Shown here: positions 39,846-48,790 of the stretch, one piece after another
How positions within the stretch are numbered: position 1 is the first letter of the stretch
Layout: each line of letters opens with the position of its first letter
DNA from: Pseudomonas sp. JQ170C
Lineage (GTDB): Bacteria > Pseudomonadota > Gammaproteobacteria > Pseudomonadales > Pseudomonadaceae
Assembly (NCBI RefSeq): GCF_035581345.1
Contig: NZ_CP141608.1
Coordinates: 5,300,501-5,364,500, forward strand
Direction of reading: 5' to 3'
DNA: 64,000 nt
The notes under the pieces: generated by a model
Database searches by the model: none
Told to the model about the DNA's origin: nothing
What the model saw: the letters and a program-made list of their open reading frames with translations, nothing else
Program-made: the position numbers and the translations under genes

Positions 39846-41294
39846 ATGCCAAGCGATCACACCGGCAGCGCGCCGGCAGGCTCTTCTGTCGACTTCGAGA
39901 AAGTCGGTTCCGACTACTTCCAACAACGTGAACTGAAAAAGGGCGCGGCAGGCTGGGTACTGCTGGTGGGTCTGGGAGTCGCCTATGTGATTTCCGGCGA
40001 CTACGCCGGCTGGAACTTCGGCCTGGCCCAGGGTGGCTGGGGCGGTATGTTCCTGGCCACCTTGCTGATGGCCACCATGTACCTGTGCATGTGTTTTTCG
40101 CTGGCCGAACTGTCTTCGATGATCCCCACCGCCGGTGGCGGCTACGGCTTTGCCCGCAGTGCATTCGGGCCCTGGGGCGGGTTTCTGACCGGTACCGCGA
40201 TCCTCATCGAGTATGCGATTGCCCCGGCCGCCATTGCCGTGTTCATCGGCGCCTATTGCCAGTCGTTGTTTGGTATCGGCGGCTGGATGATCTACCTCGC
40301 CTTCTACATCATCTTCATCGGTATCCACATCTTCGGCGTGGGTGAAGCGCTCAAGCTGATGTTCATCATCACCGCCGTGGCAGCCATTGCCCTGGGCGTG
40401 TTCCTGGTGGCGATGGTGCCGCATTTCGATGTGAACAACCTGTTCGACATTGCCCAGACCGACGCCGTTGGCGCCAGCAGCTTCCTGCCATTCGGCTATG
40501 TGGGCGTGTGGGCGGCAATCCCCTACGCGATCTGGTTTTTCCTCGCGGTCGAAGGCGTGCCACTGGCCGCCGAAGAAACCAAGAACCCCAAGCGCGACCT
40601 GCCCCGCGGCCTGATCGGCGCCATGCTGGTGCTGCTGGCCTTTGCCTTGCTGATCCTGGTGGTTGGCCCAGGCGGCGCCGGTGCCGAAGCCCTGAAGGCC
40701 TCCGGCAACCCGCTGGTGGAGGCGCTGTCCAAAGCCTACGGCGGCAACACCTGGATGGGCGGCTTCGTCAACCTGGTGGGCCTGGCCGGCCTGATCGCCA
40801 GTTTCTTCTCGATCATCTACGCCTACTCGCGGCAGATCTTTGCCCTGTCCCGTGCTGGCTACCTGCCGCGCAAGCTTTCGCAGACCAACAAGAGCAAGGC
40901 CCCGGTGCTGGCCCTGGTGATCCCCGGGATCATCGGCTTCGCCCTGTCGCTGACCGGCCAGGGTGACCTGTTGATCCTGGTGGCGGTGTTCGGCGCTACG
41001 CTGTCTTATGTACTGATGATGGCTGCGCACATCACCCTGCGCATTCGCCGCCCCAAAATGGAGCGCCCGTATCGTACGCCGGGCGGCATCTTCACCTCCG
41101 GTGTGGCCCTGGTGCTGGCCTGCCTTGCTGTCGTCGCAGGCTTCCTGGTCGACCCCAGGGTCGTAATTGGCGCTGCGGTGATTTATGGGGTATTGATTGC
41201 CTACTTTGCTTTCTACAGTCGGCACCACCTGGTCGCCGGGACACCGGAAGAAGAATTCGCAGCGATCCAGAAGGCCGAAGAGGCCCTGCACTGA
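39846..41294 (+). CDS. eat: Ethanolamine permease
   Basis: The protein has 482 residues from ATG 39846, six bases after AGGTG. It is an APC superfamily transporter with twelve membrane segments. The family-specific GWNFGLAQGGWGGM and the VEGVPLAAEETKNPKRDLPRG loop support ethanolamine uptake. The gene lies between aldB and eutB. P. aeruginosa has the same arrangement, where the permease is called EutP or Eat. Confidence 0.93.
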   Translation: MPSDHTGSAPAGSSVDFEKVGSDYFQQRELKKGAAGWVLLVGLGVAYVISGDYAGWNFGLAQGGWGGMFLATLLMATMYLCMCFSLAELSSMIPTAGGGYGFARSAFGPWGGFLTGTAILIEYAIAPAAIAVFIGAYCQSLFGIGGWMIYLAFYIIFIGIHIFGVGEALKLMFIITAVAAIALGVFLVAMVPHFDVNNLFDIAQTDAVGASSFLPFGYVGVWAAIPYAIWFFLAVEGVPLAAEETKNPKRDLPRGLIGAMLVLLAFALLILVVGPGGAGAEALKASGNPLVEALSKAYGGNTWMGGFVNLVGLAGLIASFFSIIYAYSRQIFALSRAGYLPRKLSQTNKSKAPVLALVIPGIIGFALSLTGQGDLLILVAVFGATLSYVLMMAAHITLRIRRPKMERPYRTPGGIFTSGVALVLACLAVVAGFLVDPRVVIGAAVIYGVLIAYFAFYSRHHLVAGTPEEEFAAIQKAEEALH

Positions 41295-41345
41295 TCGACG
41301 CCACCTCCGCCGCAGGCCCGCCCTGCGGCGTTCTGGAGATTCTGT

Positions 41346-42740
41346 ATGGCAAGTTTTGTACACACGGCAGGTCAACAGACCTACCGCTTCGACAGCCTCA
41401 AAGAAGTCATGGCCAAGGCCAGCCCCGCTCGCTCGGGCGACTTTCTCGCCGGGGTGGCGGCCAGCAATGACGGTGAACGGGTCGCCGCGCAAATGGCCCT
41501 GGCCGACATCCCCCTCAAGCACTTTTTGACTGAAGCCCTGATCCCTTACGAGGAAGACGAAGTCACCCGGCTGATCATCGACACCCATGATGCCCAGGCC
41601 TTTGCCCCGGTCAGCCACCTGACCGTAGGTGGCCTGCGCGACTGGCTGCTGAGCGAAGCCGCCGACGAAACCAGCCTGCGCGCGCTGGCCCCGGGGCTGA
41701 CCCCGGAAATGGCCGCTGCGGTGTCGAAAGTCATGCGTGTGCAGGACCTGGTACTGGTGGCCCAGAAGATCCGTGTGGTCACCCGTTTTCGCGGCACCAT
41801 GGGCCTGCGCGGGCGCCTGTCGACCCGCCTACAACCCAACCACCCCACCGATGAACCCGCCGGCATCGCCGCGAGCATCCTCGACGGCCTGTTGTACGGC
41901 AACGGCGACGCCATGATCGGCATCAACCCGGCCACCGACAGCATCGCCTCGATCTGCGCGCTGCTGGAAATGCTCGACGCCATCATCCAGCGCTATGACA
42001 TTCCCACCCAGGCCTGCGTGCTCACCCACGTGACCACCTCGATCGAAGCGATCAACCGCGGCGTGCCGCTGGACCTGGTGTTCCAGTCGATTGCCGGTAC
42101 CGAGGCGGCCAACGCCAGTTTCGGCATCAACCTCAATGTGCTGCAGGAAGGCTATGACGCAGGCCTCAGCCTCAAGCGCGGCACCCTGGGGCAGAACCTG
42201 ATGTATTTCGAGACCGGCCAGGGCAGCGCCCTGTCGGCCAACGCCCACCATGGCGTCGACCAGCAAACCTGCGAAACCCGCGCTTACGCCGTGGCCCGGC
42301 ATTTCAAGCCGTTCCTGGTGAACACCGTGGTCGGCTTCATCGGCCCGGAATACCTGTACAACGGCAAGCAGATCATCCGTGCCGGCCTCGAGGACCACTT
42401 CTGCGGCAAGCTGCTGGGCGTGCCCATGGGCTGCGATATCTGCTACACCAACCATGCCGAAGCCGACCAGGACGACATGGACATGCTCCTGACCCTGCTG
42501 GGCGTAGCCGGCATCAACTTCATCATGGGCATCCCCGGCTCCGACGACATCATGCTCAACTACCAGACCACTTCCTTCCACGACGCGCTGTATGCCCGCC
42601 AGACCCTGGGTTTGAAACCGGCGCCGGAATTCGAGGCCTGGCTGGCGCGCATGGGCATCTTCACCCAGGCCGATGGCCGGGTCCGTTTTGGTGACAACCT
42701 GCCACCGGCCTTCCGCCAGGCCCTGGCGCAACTGGGATAA
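41346..42740 (+). CDS. eutB: Ethanolamine ammonia-lyase, large subunit
   Basis: The protein has 464 residues, the usual EutB length. It has a TIM-barrel fold that binds ethanolamine and, with EutC, adenosylcobalamin, and releases acetaldehyde and ammonia. [20 protein letters not shown] and [19 protein letters not shown] are well-conserved segments. It starts after TGGAGA and is followed by eutC after 11 bases. No eutA reactivase or shell gene follows. Confidence 0.96.
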   Translation: MASFVHTAGQQTYRFDSLKEVMAKASPARSGDFLAGVAASNDGERVAAQMALADIPLKHFLTEALIPYEEDEVTRLIIDTHDAQAFAPVSHLTVGGLRDWLLSEAADETSLRALAPGLTPEMAAAVSKVMRVQDLVLVAQKIRVVTRFRGTMGLRGRLSTRLQPNHPTDEPAGIAASILDGLLYGNGDAMIGINPATDSIASICALLEMLDAIIQRYDIPTQACVLTHVTTSIEAINRGVPLDLVFQSIAGTEAANASFGINLNVLQEGYDAGLSLKRGTLGQNLMYFETGQGSALSANAHHGVDQQTCETRAYAVARHFKPFLVNTVVGFIGPEYLYNGKQIIRAGLEDHFCGKLLGVPMGCDICYTNHAEADQDDMDMLLTLLGVAGINFIMGIPGSDDIMLNYQTTSFHDALYARQTLGLKPAPEFEAWLARMGIFTQADGRVRFGDNLPPAFRQALAQLG

Positions 42741-42751
42741 GCGAGTCGAAC

Positions 42752-43576
42752 ATGGCCAACACTCCACAGCACGACAACAGCGCCAATCCCTGGCTGGAAC
42801 TGCGCCGCCTGACCCCGGCGCGCATCGCCCTGGGCCGCACCGGCACCAGCCTGCCCACCGGTGCCCAGCTGGACTTCCAGTTCGCCCACGCCCAGGCCCG
42901 CGATGCGGTGCACCTGGCGTTCAATCACCAGGGGCTCCGCGCGCAACTCAGCGAGCGCGGCCGCGACAGCCTGGTGCTGCACAGCGCCGCTGCCGATCGC
43001 CACAGTTATCTGCAGCGTCCCGACCTGGGCCGGCGCCTGCACGAAGACTCGGCCCAGCAACTGCGCGAGCATGCCCTGGCCAACCCGGGCGGCGTCGACC
43101 TTGCCATCGTGGTTGCCGATGGCCTCTCGGCGCTGGCCGTACACCGCCACACCCTGCCGTTTCTGGCGCGTTTTGAAGAACAAGCCGCTGCCGACGGCTG
43201 GTCCACCGCCCCCGTGGTGCTGGTGGAGCAAGGCCGCGTCGCGGTAGCCGACGAGGTGGGCGAGCTGCTGGGGGCGAAAATGACCGTGATCCTGATCGGC
43301 GAACGCCCGGGCTTGAGCTCGCCAGACAGCCTGGGGCTGTATTTCACCTATAACCCCAGGGTCGGACTGACCGACGCCTACCGCAACTGCATCTCCAACG
43401 TGCGCCTGGAGGGCCTGAGCTACGGCATGGCGGCACATCGCCTGCTGTACCTCATGCGTGAGGCCTGCCGCCGACAGCTGTCCGGGGTCAATCTGAAGGA
43501 CGAAGCGCAAGTACACACGCTCGAGTCAGAAGCCGACACACCTACCAAAGGCAATTTCCTGCTCAGCAAACCGTGA
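42752..43576 (+). CDS. eutC: Ethanolamine ammonia-lyase, small subunit
   Basis: The protein has 274 residues. It forms the cobalamin-binding lower part of the enzyme. The N-terminal [34 protein letters not shown] and [21 protein letters not shown] motifs are diagnostic. The gene ends the aldB-eat-eutB-eutC unit. The N-terminal EutC extension, which targets the enzyme to microcompartments in enterics, is not evident here, in agreement with the absence of shell genes. Confidence 0.95.
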   Translation: MANTPQHDNSANPWLELRRLTPARIALGRTGTSLPTGAQLDFQFAHAQARDAVHLAFNHQGLRAQLSERGRDSLVLHSAAADRHSYLQRPDLGRRLHEDSAQQLREHALANPGGVDLAIVVADGLSALAVHRHTLPFLARFEEQAAADGWSTAPVVLVEQGRVAVADEVGELLGAKMTVILIGERPGLSSPDSLGLYFTYNPRVGLTDAYRNCISNVRLEGLSYGMAAHRLLYLMREACRRQLSGVNLKDEAQVHTLESEADTPTKGNFLLSKP

Positions 43577-43679
43577 AAGCGCCAGGTTCGTAGATTGCAC
43601 TTTCTAATTGCCTTCAGGCAGCATCTGCCAAGGCTGCCGGCGATTCGCCGCACTCTCCCATGGACCCTGAGGCCTGCTT

Positions 43680-44138
43680 ATGCGAATCATAAAAGCAACC
43701 CTGGAACATCTGGACCTGCTTGCCCCACTCTTCGTCAAATACCGCGAGTTCTATGGGCAACTGCCCTTCCCGGACTCCTCGCGCAAGTTCCTGAAAAAAC
43801 GCCTGGAACGTGGCGAGTCGTTGATCTACCTGGCCCTGCCGGATGATGACGACAACAAGCTGATGGGGTTCTGCCAGCTATACCCAAGCTTTTCGTCGCT
43901 CTCGCTCAAGCGCGTGTGGATTCTCAACGACATCTACGTGGCTGAGGACTCCCGGCGCATGCTGGTGGCCGACCACCTGATGCGCGAGGCCAAGCAGATG
44001 GCCAAGGACACCAACGCCGTGCGCATGCGGGTTTCGACCAGCAACGACAATGAAGTGGCGATGAAAACCTACGAATCCATCGGCTTTCGTGAAGACACCG
44101 AGTTCAAGAACTACATCCTGCCCATCAGCGCCGACTGA
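43680..44138 (+). CDS. GNAT-family N-acetyltransferase
   Basis: The protein has 152 residues. The GNAT core contains RVWILNDIYVAEDSRRMLVADHLM, with the acetyl-CoA pyrophosphate loop degenerate (EDSRRML in place of R/QxxGxG/A). Substrate unknown. It lies 103 bases after eutC and ends at a good terminator, so it may be read with the eut genes; P. aeruginosa keeps a similar gene after eutC. I see no obvious promoter. Confidence 0.87.
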   Translation: MRIIKATLEHLDLLAPLFVKYREFYGQLPFPDSSRKFLKKRLERGESLIYLALPDDDDNKLMGFCQLYPSFSSLSLKRVWILNDIYVAEDSRRMLVADHLMREAKQMAKDTNAVRMRVSTSNDNEVAMKTYESIGFREDTEFKNYILPISAD

Positions 44139-44150
44139 CCCCCTCCTTAC

Positions 44151-44180
44151 GGCAGGCCTCTGGCCTGCCTGATTCTTTTT
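44151..44180 (+). terminator. Rho-independent terminator
   Basis: Stem GGCAGGCC/GGCCTGCC with a 3-base loop is followed by TGATTCTTTTT. It ends the acetyltransferase, and possibly the eut, transcript. Confidence 0.85.
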
Positions 44181-44227
44181 GGAAATCCGCCGCTACAAAC
44201 TGCGCAGGCACATTCTTCTTGCCGCCG

Positions 44228-44233
44228 TATAAT
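44228..44233 (+). promoter_or_regulatory. -10 box upstream of the DedA gene
   Basis: TATAAT lies 114 bases before the DedA start. The -35 region is poor. A 7-bp hairpin TTACCCA/TGGGTAA (44259-44277) lies in the leader. Confidence 0.4.
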
Positions 44234-44346
44234 GCGCCTCCCCATTATGTGTGAAACTTTACCCATTCCTTGGGTAACCTCCTCTCACAGTCGCATTACC
44301 CGTCATTACCAGCCCGTCGCTCGGGTCAAGAACACAGGTGCTGTAC

Positions 44347-44994
44347 ATGGACTTCAACCCGCTGGACCTTATCCTGCATCTCGACGCCTATCTCGATTTG
44401 CTGGTCAACAATTACGGCGGGTGGATCTACGCCATCCTGTTCCTGGTGATCTTCTGCGAAACGGGCCTGGTGGTCATGCCGTTCCTGCCCGGTGACTCCC
44501 TGCTGTTCATTGCCGGTGCCGTGGCAGCAGGCGGCGGCATGGACCCGGTGTTGCTCGGCGGCCTGCTGATGGCGGCGGCCATCCTGGGCGACAGCACCAA
44601 CTATGTGATCGGGCGAACAGCGGGCGAACGCCTGTTCCGCAACCCCAACTCGAAGATCTTCCGTCGCGATTACCTGCAACAGACCCACGAGTTCTATGAG
44701 CGCCACGGCGGCAAAACCGTCACCCTGGCGCGCTTTCTGCCGATCCTGCGCACCTTTGCACCGTTCGTCGCCGGTATCGCGAAAATGCATTACCCACGGT
44801 TCCTCGGCTTCAGCGTGGCCGGCACCGTACTGTGGGTGGGTGGCCTGGTGACGCTGGGCTACTTCTTCGGCAACGTACCGTTCATCAAGCAAAACCTGTC
44901 GCTGATGATCGTGGCCATCATCATCCTGTCGCTGGTCCCCATGATCATCGGCGTGGTGCGCAGCCGCATGCACCGCACCGCCAAGGTCAACTAA
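44347..44994 (+). CDS. DedA family membrane protein
   Basis: The protein has 215 residues from ATG 44347, behind AGGTG. Motifs are FCETGLVVMPFLPGDSLLF, GDSTNYVIGR and RFLPILRTFAPFVAGI, the last with the conserved Arg/Pro of DedA. These proteins help recycle undecaprenyl phosphate and keep the proton gradient. The genome also carries the DedA-PAP2 fusion at 27.5 kb. The mtfA-like gene follows after 8 bases. Confidence 0.93.
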   Translation: MDFNPLDLILHLDAYLDLLVNNYGGWIYAILFLVIFCETGLVVMPFLPGDSLLFIAGAVAAGGGMDPVLLGGLLMAAAILGDSTNYVIGRTAGERLFRNPNSKIFRRDYLQQTHEFYERHGGKTVTLARFLPILRTFAPFVAGIAKMHYPRFLGFSVAGTVLWVGGLVTLGYFFGNVPFIKQNLSLMIVAIIILSLVPMIIGVVRSRMHRTAKVN

Positions 44995-45002
44995 GCCTGG
45001 CC

Positions 45003-45818
45003 ATGTGGTCGCTCAGTGCCTGGCGCCGTCGTCGCACCCTCGCTCGCCACCCCGTCGACCCGCAGCGTTGGCAGCGGGTTCGCGAGCGCCTGCCGATCCT
45101 CGACGGCCTGAGTGCCGACGAGGACCGTTGGCTGTTTGAAGCCTGCGTGCTGTTCCTCGACGAAAAGCACCTGAGCCCCCTGCCCGGGGTCGAACTCGAT
45201 GGCGAGCAACGCCTGTTCCTCGCGGCGCAAGCCCAGTTGCCGCTGCTGCACCTGGGCGAACTGAACTGGTACCAGGGCTTTCACGAGATAATCCTCTACC
45301 CCGACGACTTCCTCAGCCCTCAGCGCCATCGCGACGCCAGCGGCATCGAGCATGAGTGGGACGGCGAGCACAGCGGTGAAGCCTGGCAACAAGGCCCGGT
45401 CATCCTGGCCTGGCCTGGCGTTCTGGCCAGCGGCGGCTGGGAGGGCTACAACCTGGTCATCCATGAGCTTGCGCACAAGCTCGACATGCTCAACGGAGAC
45501 GCCAACGGCCTGCCGCCCCTGCACAACGACATGCGCATCAGCGACTGGGCCCAGGCCATGCAGGGCGCCTACGATGACCTCAACCGCCAGCTCGACCGCA
45601 ATCCCGACGCCGAAACCGCAATCGACCCCTATGCGGCGGAAAACCCGGCCGAATTCTTTGCCGTCACCAGCGAGTACTTCTTCAGCGCCCCCGACCTGCT
45701 CAACGCTGCCTACCCGGCGGTGTACCAGCAATTACGCGACTTTTACCGCCAGGACCCGCTGGCGCGACTGCAGCAATTGCAGCACGAACACCCCCACTAT
45801 CAGCAGGCACCGGACTGA
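45003..45818 (+). CDS. mtfA: MtfA-like zinc metallopeptidase
   Basis: The protein has 271 residues from ATG 45003. The metal site is His154-Glu155-x-x-His158 in VIHELAHKLDML. The family (M90, DUF980) includes MtfA, which in E. coli acts on the repressor Mlc of the glucose PTS; in Pseudomonas, without the same PTS, the target must differ. It follows DedA closely and probably shares its transcript. No signal peptide, so it is cytoplasmic. Confidence 0.88.
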   Translation: MWSLSAWRRRRTLARHPVDPQRWQRVRERLPILDGLSADEDRWLFEACVLFLDEKHLSPLPGVELDGEQRLFLAAQAQLPLLHLGELNWYQGFHEIILYPDDFLSPQRHRDASGIEHEWDGEHSGEAWQQGPVILAWPGVLASGGWEGYNLVIHELAHKLDMLNGDANGLPPLHNDMRISDWAQAMQGAYDDLNRQLDRNPDAETAIDPYAAENPAEFFAVTSEYFFSAPDLLNAAYPAVYQQLRDFYRQDPLARLQQLQHEHPHYQQAPD

Positions 45819-45842
45819 CACCGCCGGACATCCGGGCGAACG

Positions 45843-45871
45843 TGGCAAGCACCGCGGAATGTGCCTATAAT
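45843..45871 (+). promoter_or_regulatory. Sigma-70 promoter of ppa
   Basis: TGGCAA and a perfect TATAAT are 17 bases apart, 39 bases before the ppa ATG. Confidence 0.6.
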
Positions 45872-45909
45872 CGCGACCAATTTTTGGCCAAACATGGGGG
45901 CACTGCCCA

Positions 45910-46437
45910 ATGAGCTACAGCAAGATTCCGGCTGGCAAAGACCTGCCGAACGACATCTACGTCGCCATCGAGATTCCAGCCAACCACGCGCCGATCAAGT
46001 ACGAGATCGACAAAGACAGCGACTGCCTGTTCGTTGACCGTTTCATGGCCACCCCGATGTTCTACCCGGCCAACTACGGCTTCATCCCGAACACCCTGGC
46101 CGACGACGGTGATCCCCTCGACGTGCTGGTCGTGACCCCGTACCCGGTTGCTCCAGGTTCGGTTATCCGTGCCCGTCCGGTCGGTATCCTGAACATGACC
46201 GACGACGGCGGCGGCGACGCCAAAGTCATCGCCGTACCGCACGACAAACTGTCGCAGCTGTACGTCGACATCAAGGAATACACCGACCTGCCAGCCCTGC
46301 TGCTGGAACAGATCAAGCACTTCTTCGAGAACTACAAAGATCTCGAGAAAGGCAAGTGGGTCAAGATCGATGGCTGGGGCAACGCAGACGCCGCCCGCGC
46401 CGAGATCACCAAGGCCGTTGCCGCCTACAAAGGCTAA
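45910..46437 (+). CDS. ppa: Inorganic pyrophosphatase (family I)
   Basis: The protein has 175 residues. The family signature [10 protein letters not shown] carries the three metal-binding Asp residues, and [15 protein letters not shown] and the MADDG-type loops are intact. It hydrolyses pyrophosphate, which pulls many biosynthetic reactions. It has its own promoter and a strong terminator. Confidence 0.97.
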   Translation: MSYSKIPAGKDLPNDIYVAIEIPANHAPIKYEIDKDSDCLFVDRFMATPMFYPANYGFIPNTLADDGDPLDVLVVTPYPVAPGSVIRARPVGILNMTDDGGGDAKVIAVPHDKLSQLYVDIKEYTDLPALLLEQIKHFFENYKDLEKGKWVKIDGWGNADAARAEITKAVAAYKG

Positions 46438-46450
46438 GCAAGCGCCCAAC

Positions 46451-46477
46451 AAAAAGCCCCGCCTTGCGGGGCTTTTT
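46451..46477 (+). terminator. Terminator of ppa
   Basis: A 12-bp stem AAAAAGCCCCGC/GCGGGGCTTTTT with a 3-base loop ends in a T-run. It can work in both directions. Confidence 0.93.
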
Positions 46478-46545
46478 GGTTCTTGGGAACAAGTCCTACA
46501 ACGCCCTAAGGCAGTGCCTGTAAACCTGCCATTTTCGGGCCTAAA

Positions 46546-46566
46546 AAATGAACTTCATGTTTATTT
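46546..46566. promoter_or_regulatory. Palindrome before the S24-like regulator gene
   Basis: AAATGAAC-TTCAT-GTTTATTT is an inverted repeat with 8-base arms and one mismatch, 34 bases before the ATG. It resembles a CI-type operator and may be an autoregulatory site. Confidence 0.4.
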
Positions 46567-46600
46567 CCCGAGCCAGACACGCCCACTAAACTCGGGCGCC

Positions 46601-47311
46601 ATGAATACATCTGGTGATCGTCTCAAAGCGCTCCTGCACGAGTGCAACCTGACCCCTTCCGACTTTGCCGCACAGCGCAAGGTGACCCCGCAGCACGTCA
46701 ACAACTGGTTCAAACGTGGCGTACCTTTCGCCCGCCTGGACGAAATTGCCGACCTGCTCTGCGTCCGCAGCCGATGGCTGCGCACCGGCGAAGGCCCCAA
46801 GCACCCCAACCCACTCCCCCGCTTGAACTCCGCGCCGCGCACGCCCGGCACCGAGTCTGTACCTCCGAGCCTGCTGGCCGCCCACAACCACAATGACATC
46901 CAGCTGCCGTTCTTCGCCATCCAGGCCAAACAACTAACACCTATCGCCGACCGCTACCTGCGCCTGCCGATCCGCGCCCTCGACAGCCTGGGCGTCGACC
47001 CGGGCCTGGCACTGTGCCTGAGCATGCCCACGTCCAACATGAGCCCACTGCTGCCGCGCGGCACCACCCTGGCCGTCGATTGCGGCCTGACCCACGTGAT
47101 CGAGGGAGAGATCTACGCCTTGCTGCACAACGGCCGCGTACGCGTCCACAGCCTCAGCCAACACCCCAACGGCGCCTTGCGCCTGCACAGCCACGACAGT
47201 GATGAACACCCCACCGAGACCTACAGCCCGGCCCAGCTCAAAAGCCAGAAACTGAGCGTGCTTGGCTGGGTATTCTGGTGGGGCCACCTACGCGACAACC
47301 GCCCGGTTTGA
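46601..47311 (+). CDS. HTH/S24-like regulator without autocleavage dyad
   Basis: The protein has 236 residues from ATG 46601. An N-terminal HTH (residues about 5-60, DFAAQRKVTPQHVNNWFKRG) is joined by a Pro/Ser-rich linker to an S24/LexA-like C-terminal domain (about 115-225). The normal GDSMEP is TSNMSP, so the nucleophile position is Asn146; the Lys in the second motif is His183 (VRVHSL). The domain therefore looks folded but unable to self-cleave. This is a Cro/CI-type repressor of phage origin that was probably domesticated, or a core regulator; its targets are unknown. It stands alone with no phage genes around. Confidence 0.82.
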   Translation: MNTSGDRLKALLHECNLTPSDFAAQRKVTPQHVNNWFKRGVPFARLDEIADLLCVRSRWLRTGEGPKHPNPLPRLNSAPRTPGTESVPPSLLAAHNHNDIQLPFFAIQAKQLTPIADRYLRLPIRALDSLGVDPGLALCLSMPTSNMSPLLPRGTTLAVDCGLTHVIEGEIYALLHNGRVRVHSLSQHPNGALRLHSHDSDEHPTETYSPAQLKSQKLSVLGWVFWWGHLRDNRPV

Positions 47312-47344
47312 GCATGCGCAATGATTTTTTGCTGGGCATTGCGC

Positions 47345-47533
47345 CTCATTCCCAGTATGCTACGCCGCACATTTCGCCCCCGGCCTGCCACGCACGCCCA
47401 GGGGCCCGGCGAGACGACACACAGCTTGTCCGCCGTACCGGTCCTTGCACCGGATAACGTTTTGAAGGCGGTTGCGGCTTACCAAAAATTAGCCAAGGCC
47501 GTCCCCTAGAAGCCGGCCACAAGCCGGCTTTTT
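47345..47533 (+). ncRNA. Candidate small RNA or small ORF transcript
   Basis: The segment between the S24-like gene and rtcB ends in a good terminator (47510-47533, stem AAGCCGGC/GCCGGCTT and TTTTT). A TATGCT -10-like box stands at 47355-47360. Predicted stems include CCGGT/ACCGG (47438-47453) inside CCGCC/GGCGG (47430-47471), and GGCT/AGCC. A 50-codon frame from 47357 runs to the TAG at 47507, just before the terminator, and ends LKAVAAYQKLAKAVP. I cannot decide between sRNA and mRNA; both need testing. Confidence 0.35.
47510..47533 (+). terminator. Rho-independent terminator before rtcB
   Basis: Stem AAGCCGGC/GCCGGCTT with a 5-base loop, then TTTTT. It lies between convergent transcripts and cannot belong to the S24-like gene alone without a 200-base 3' tail. 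Confidence 0.85.
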
Positions 47534-47584
47534 AATGCCCGTCTGTTTCCTCCCGCCCTCTCATCTCCTGCCACCTCGCGCCAT

Positions 47585-48790
47585 TCACCCCTTCACACAC
47601 ACCACCTGCCGCAACGTATGCACCACCTCCACCAGGTCCCGCTGCGCCTGCATCACCGCATCAATATCCTTGTAGGCCATGGGGATTTCATCAATCACGT
47701 CCTTGTCTTTACGGCACTCGACGTGAGCGGTGGCACGTACCTGGTCCTGCAGTGTGAACTGCTGCTTGGCCTTGGTCCGGCTCATCACGCGTCCGGCCCC
47801 ATGGCTGCAGGAGCAGAACGACTCAGGATTGCCCAGGCCGCGAACGATGAAGCTTTTCGCCCCCATCGAGCCTGGAATGATGCCCATCTGCCCTGTTTGC
47901 GCTGACACCGCGCCCTTGCGGGTCACCAGAATGTCCTGGCCGAAGTGCCGCTCGCGCTGCACATAGTTGTGGTGGCAGTTCACGGCTTCGAGGTTGGCGT
48001 CGAACGGCTTGCCCAGCACATGGCGCGCCGCAGCAATGACGGCGTGCATCATCAGGGCGCGGTTCTGGCGGGCAAAGTCCTGGGCCCATTCGACGGCTTC
48101 GACGTAGTCGGCAAAATGCCGGCTGCCTTCCTTGAAGTAGGCCAGGTCTTTGTCCGGGAGGTTGGCGATGTGCTGACGCATGTCGGCCTGGGCCAGTTCG
48201 ATGAACAGGTTGCCGATGGCATTGCCCACGCCACGCGAGCCGCTGTGGAGCATGAACCAGACGCGGTCGGCTTCATCCAGGCAGACTTCGATGAAATGGT
48301 TGCCGCCGCCCAGGGTGCCCAGGTGCTGGCGATTGTTGGTGCGTTCCAGTTTCGGGTATTTGTCGGTGATGGCCTTGAAGCGCATGGTCAGGTCTTGCCA
48401 GGCGTGGTCGGCCCGCGCCGGCACGTTGTCCCAGGCGCCCTGGTCACGGCGGCCGAAGGTTTTGCCATGGGGCACGGCCTGTTCGATGGCGCTGCGCAAA
48501 CGCTGCAGATTGTCTGGCAGGTCGCGGGCATGAAGCGAGGTACGCGCGGCAATCATCCCGCAACCGATATCCACCCCCACAGCCGCAGGAATGATCGCGC
48601 CCAGGGTGGGGATCACGCTGCCGATAGTCGAGCCCTTGCCCAGGTGTACATCGGGCATCACCGCCAGGTGTTTGAAGATAAACGGCATTTTGGCGGTGTT
48701 GATCAGTTGCTGGCGGGCCTCGGCTTCCACCGGCACGCCTTGGGTCCAGAGCTTGATCGGTTTGCCGCCAGCCACTTCCAGCAGGTTCAT
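47585..48790 (-). CDS. rtcB: tRNA/RNA ligase RtcB
   Basis: The protein has 401 residues. RtcB joins 2',3'-cyclic phosphate or 3'-phosphate ends to 5'-OH RNA with GTP and Mn. The metal and guanylate site is intact: GVDIGCGMIAART, GTLGGGNHFIEV, FMLHSGSRGVGN and CSCSHGAGRVMSR (with the catalytic His). Here it stands without RtcA or the sigma-54 activator RtcR, and I see no -24/-12 promoter upstream. It would repair damaged tRNA or rRNA. Confidence 0.94.
   Translation of the reverse strand: MNLLEVAGGKPIKLWTQGVPVEAEARQQLINTAKMPFIFKHLAVMPDVHLGKGSTIGSVIPTLGAIIPAAVGVDIGCGMIAARTSLHARDLPDNLQRLRSAIEQAVPHGKTFGRRDQGAWDNVPARADHAWQDLTMRFKAITDKYPKLERTNNRQHLGTLGGGNHFIEVCLDEADRVWFMLHSGSRGVGNAIGNLFIELAQADMRQHIANLPDKDLAYFKEGSRHFADYVEAVEWAQDFARQNRALMMHAVIAAARHVLGKPFDANLEAVNCHHNYVQRERHFGQDILVTRKGAVSAQTGQMGIIPGSMGAKSFIVRGLGNPESFCSCSHGAGRVMSRTKAKQQFTLQDQVRATAHVECRKDKDVIDEIPMAYKDIDAVMQAQRDLVEVVHTLRQVVCVKG

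Noticed and set aside
39795..41618. A long minus-strand frame opposite eat and the eutB start
   Set aside because: Antisense to recognised membrane-protein genes, with a repetitive Gln/His/Gly-rich product.
46546..47311. Prophage remnant around the HTH/S24-like gene
   Set aside because: No other phage gene, integrase or attachment repeat is next to it; both neighbours are ordinary core genes or gaps.
47357..47509. Firm call of a 50-residue protein
   Set aside because: The frame ends at the terminator, but there is no clear ribosome site and the same segment forms stems. It is kept only as part of the ncRNA/ORF candidate.
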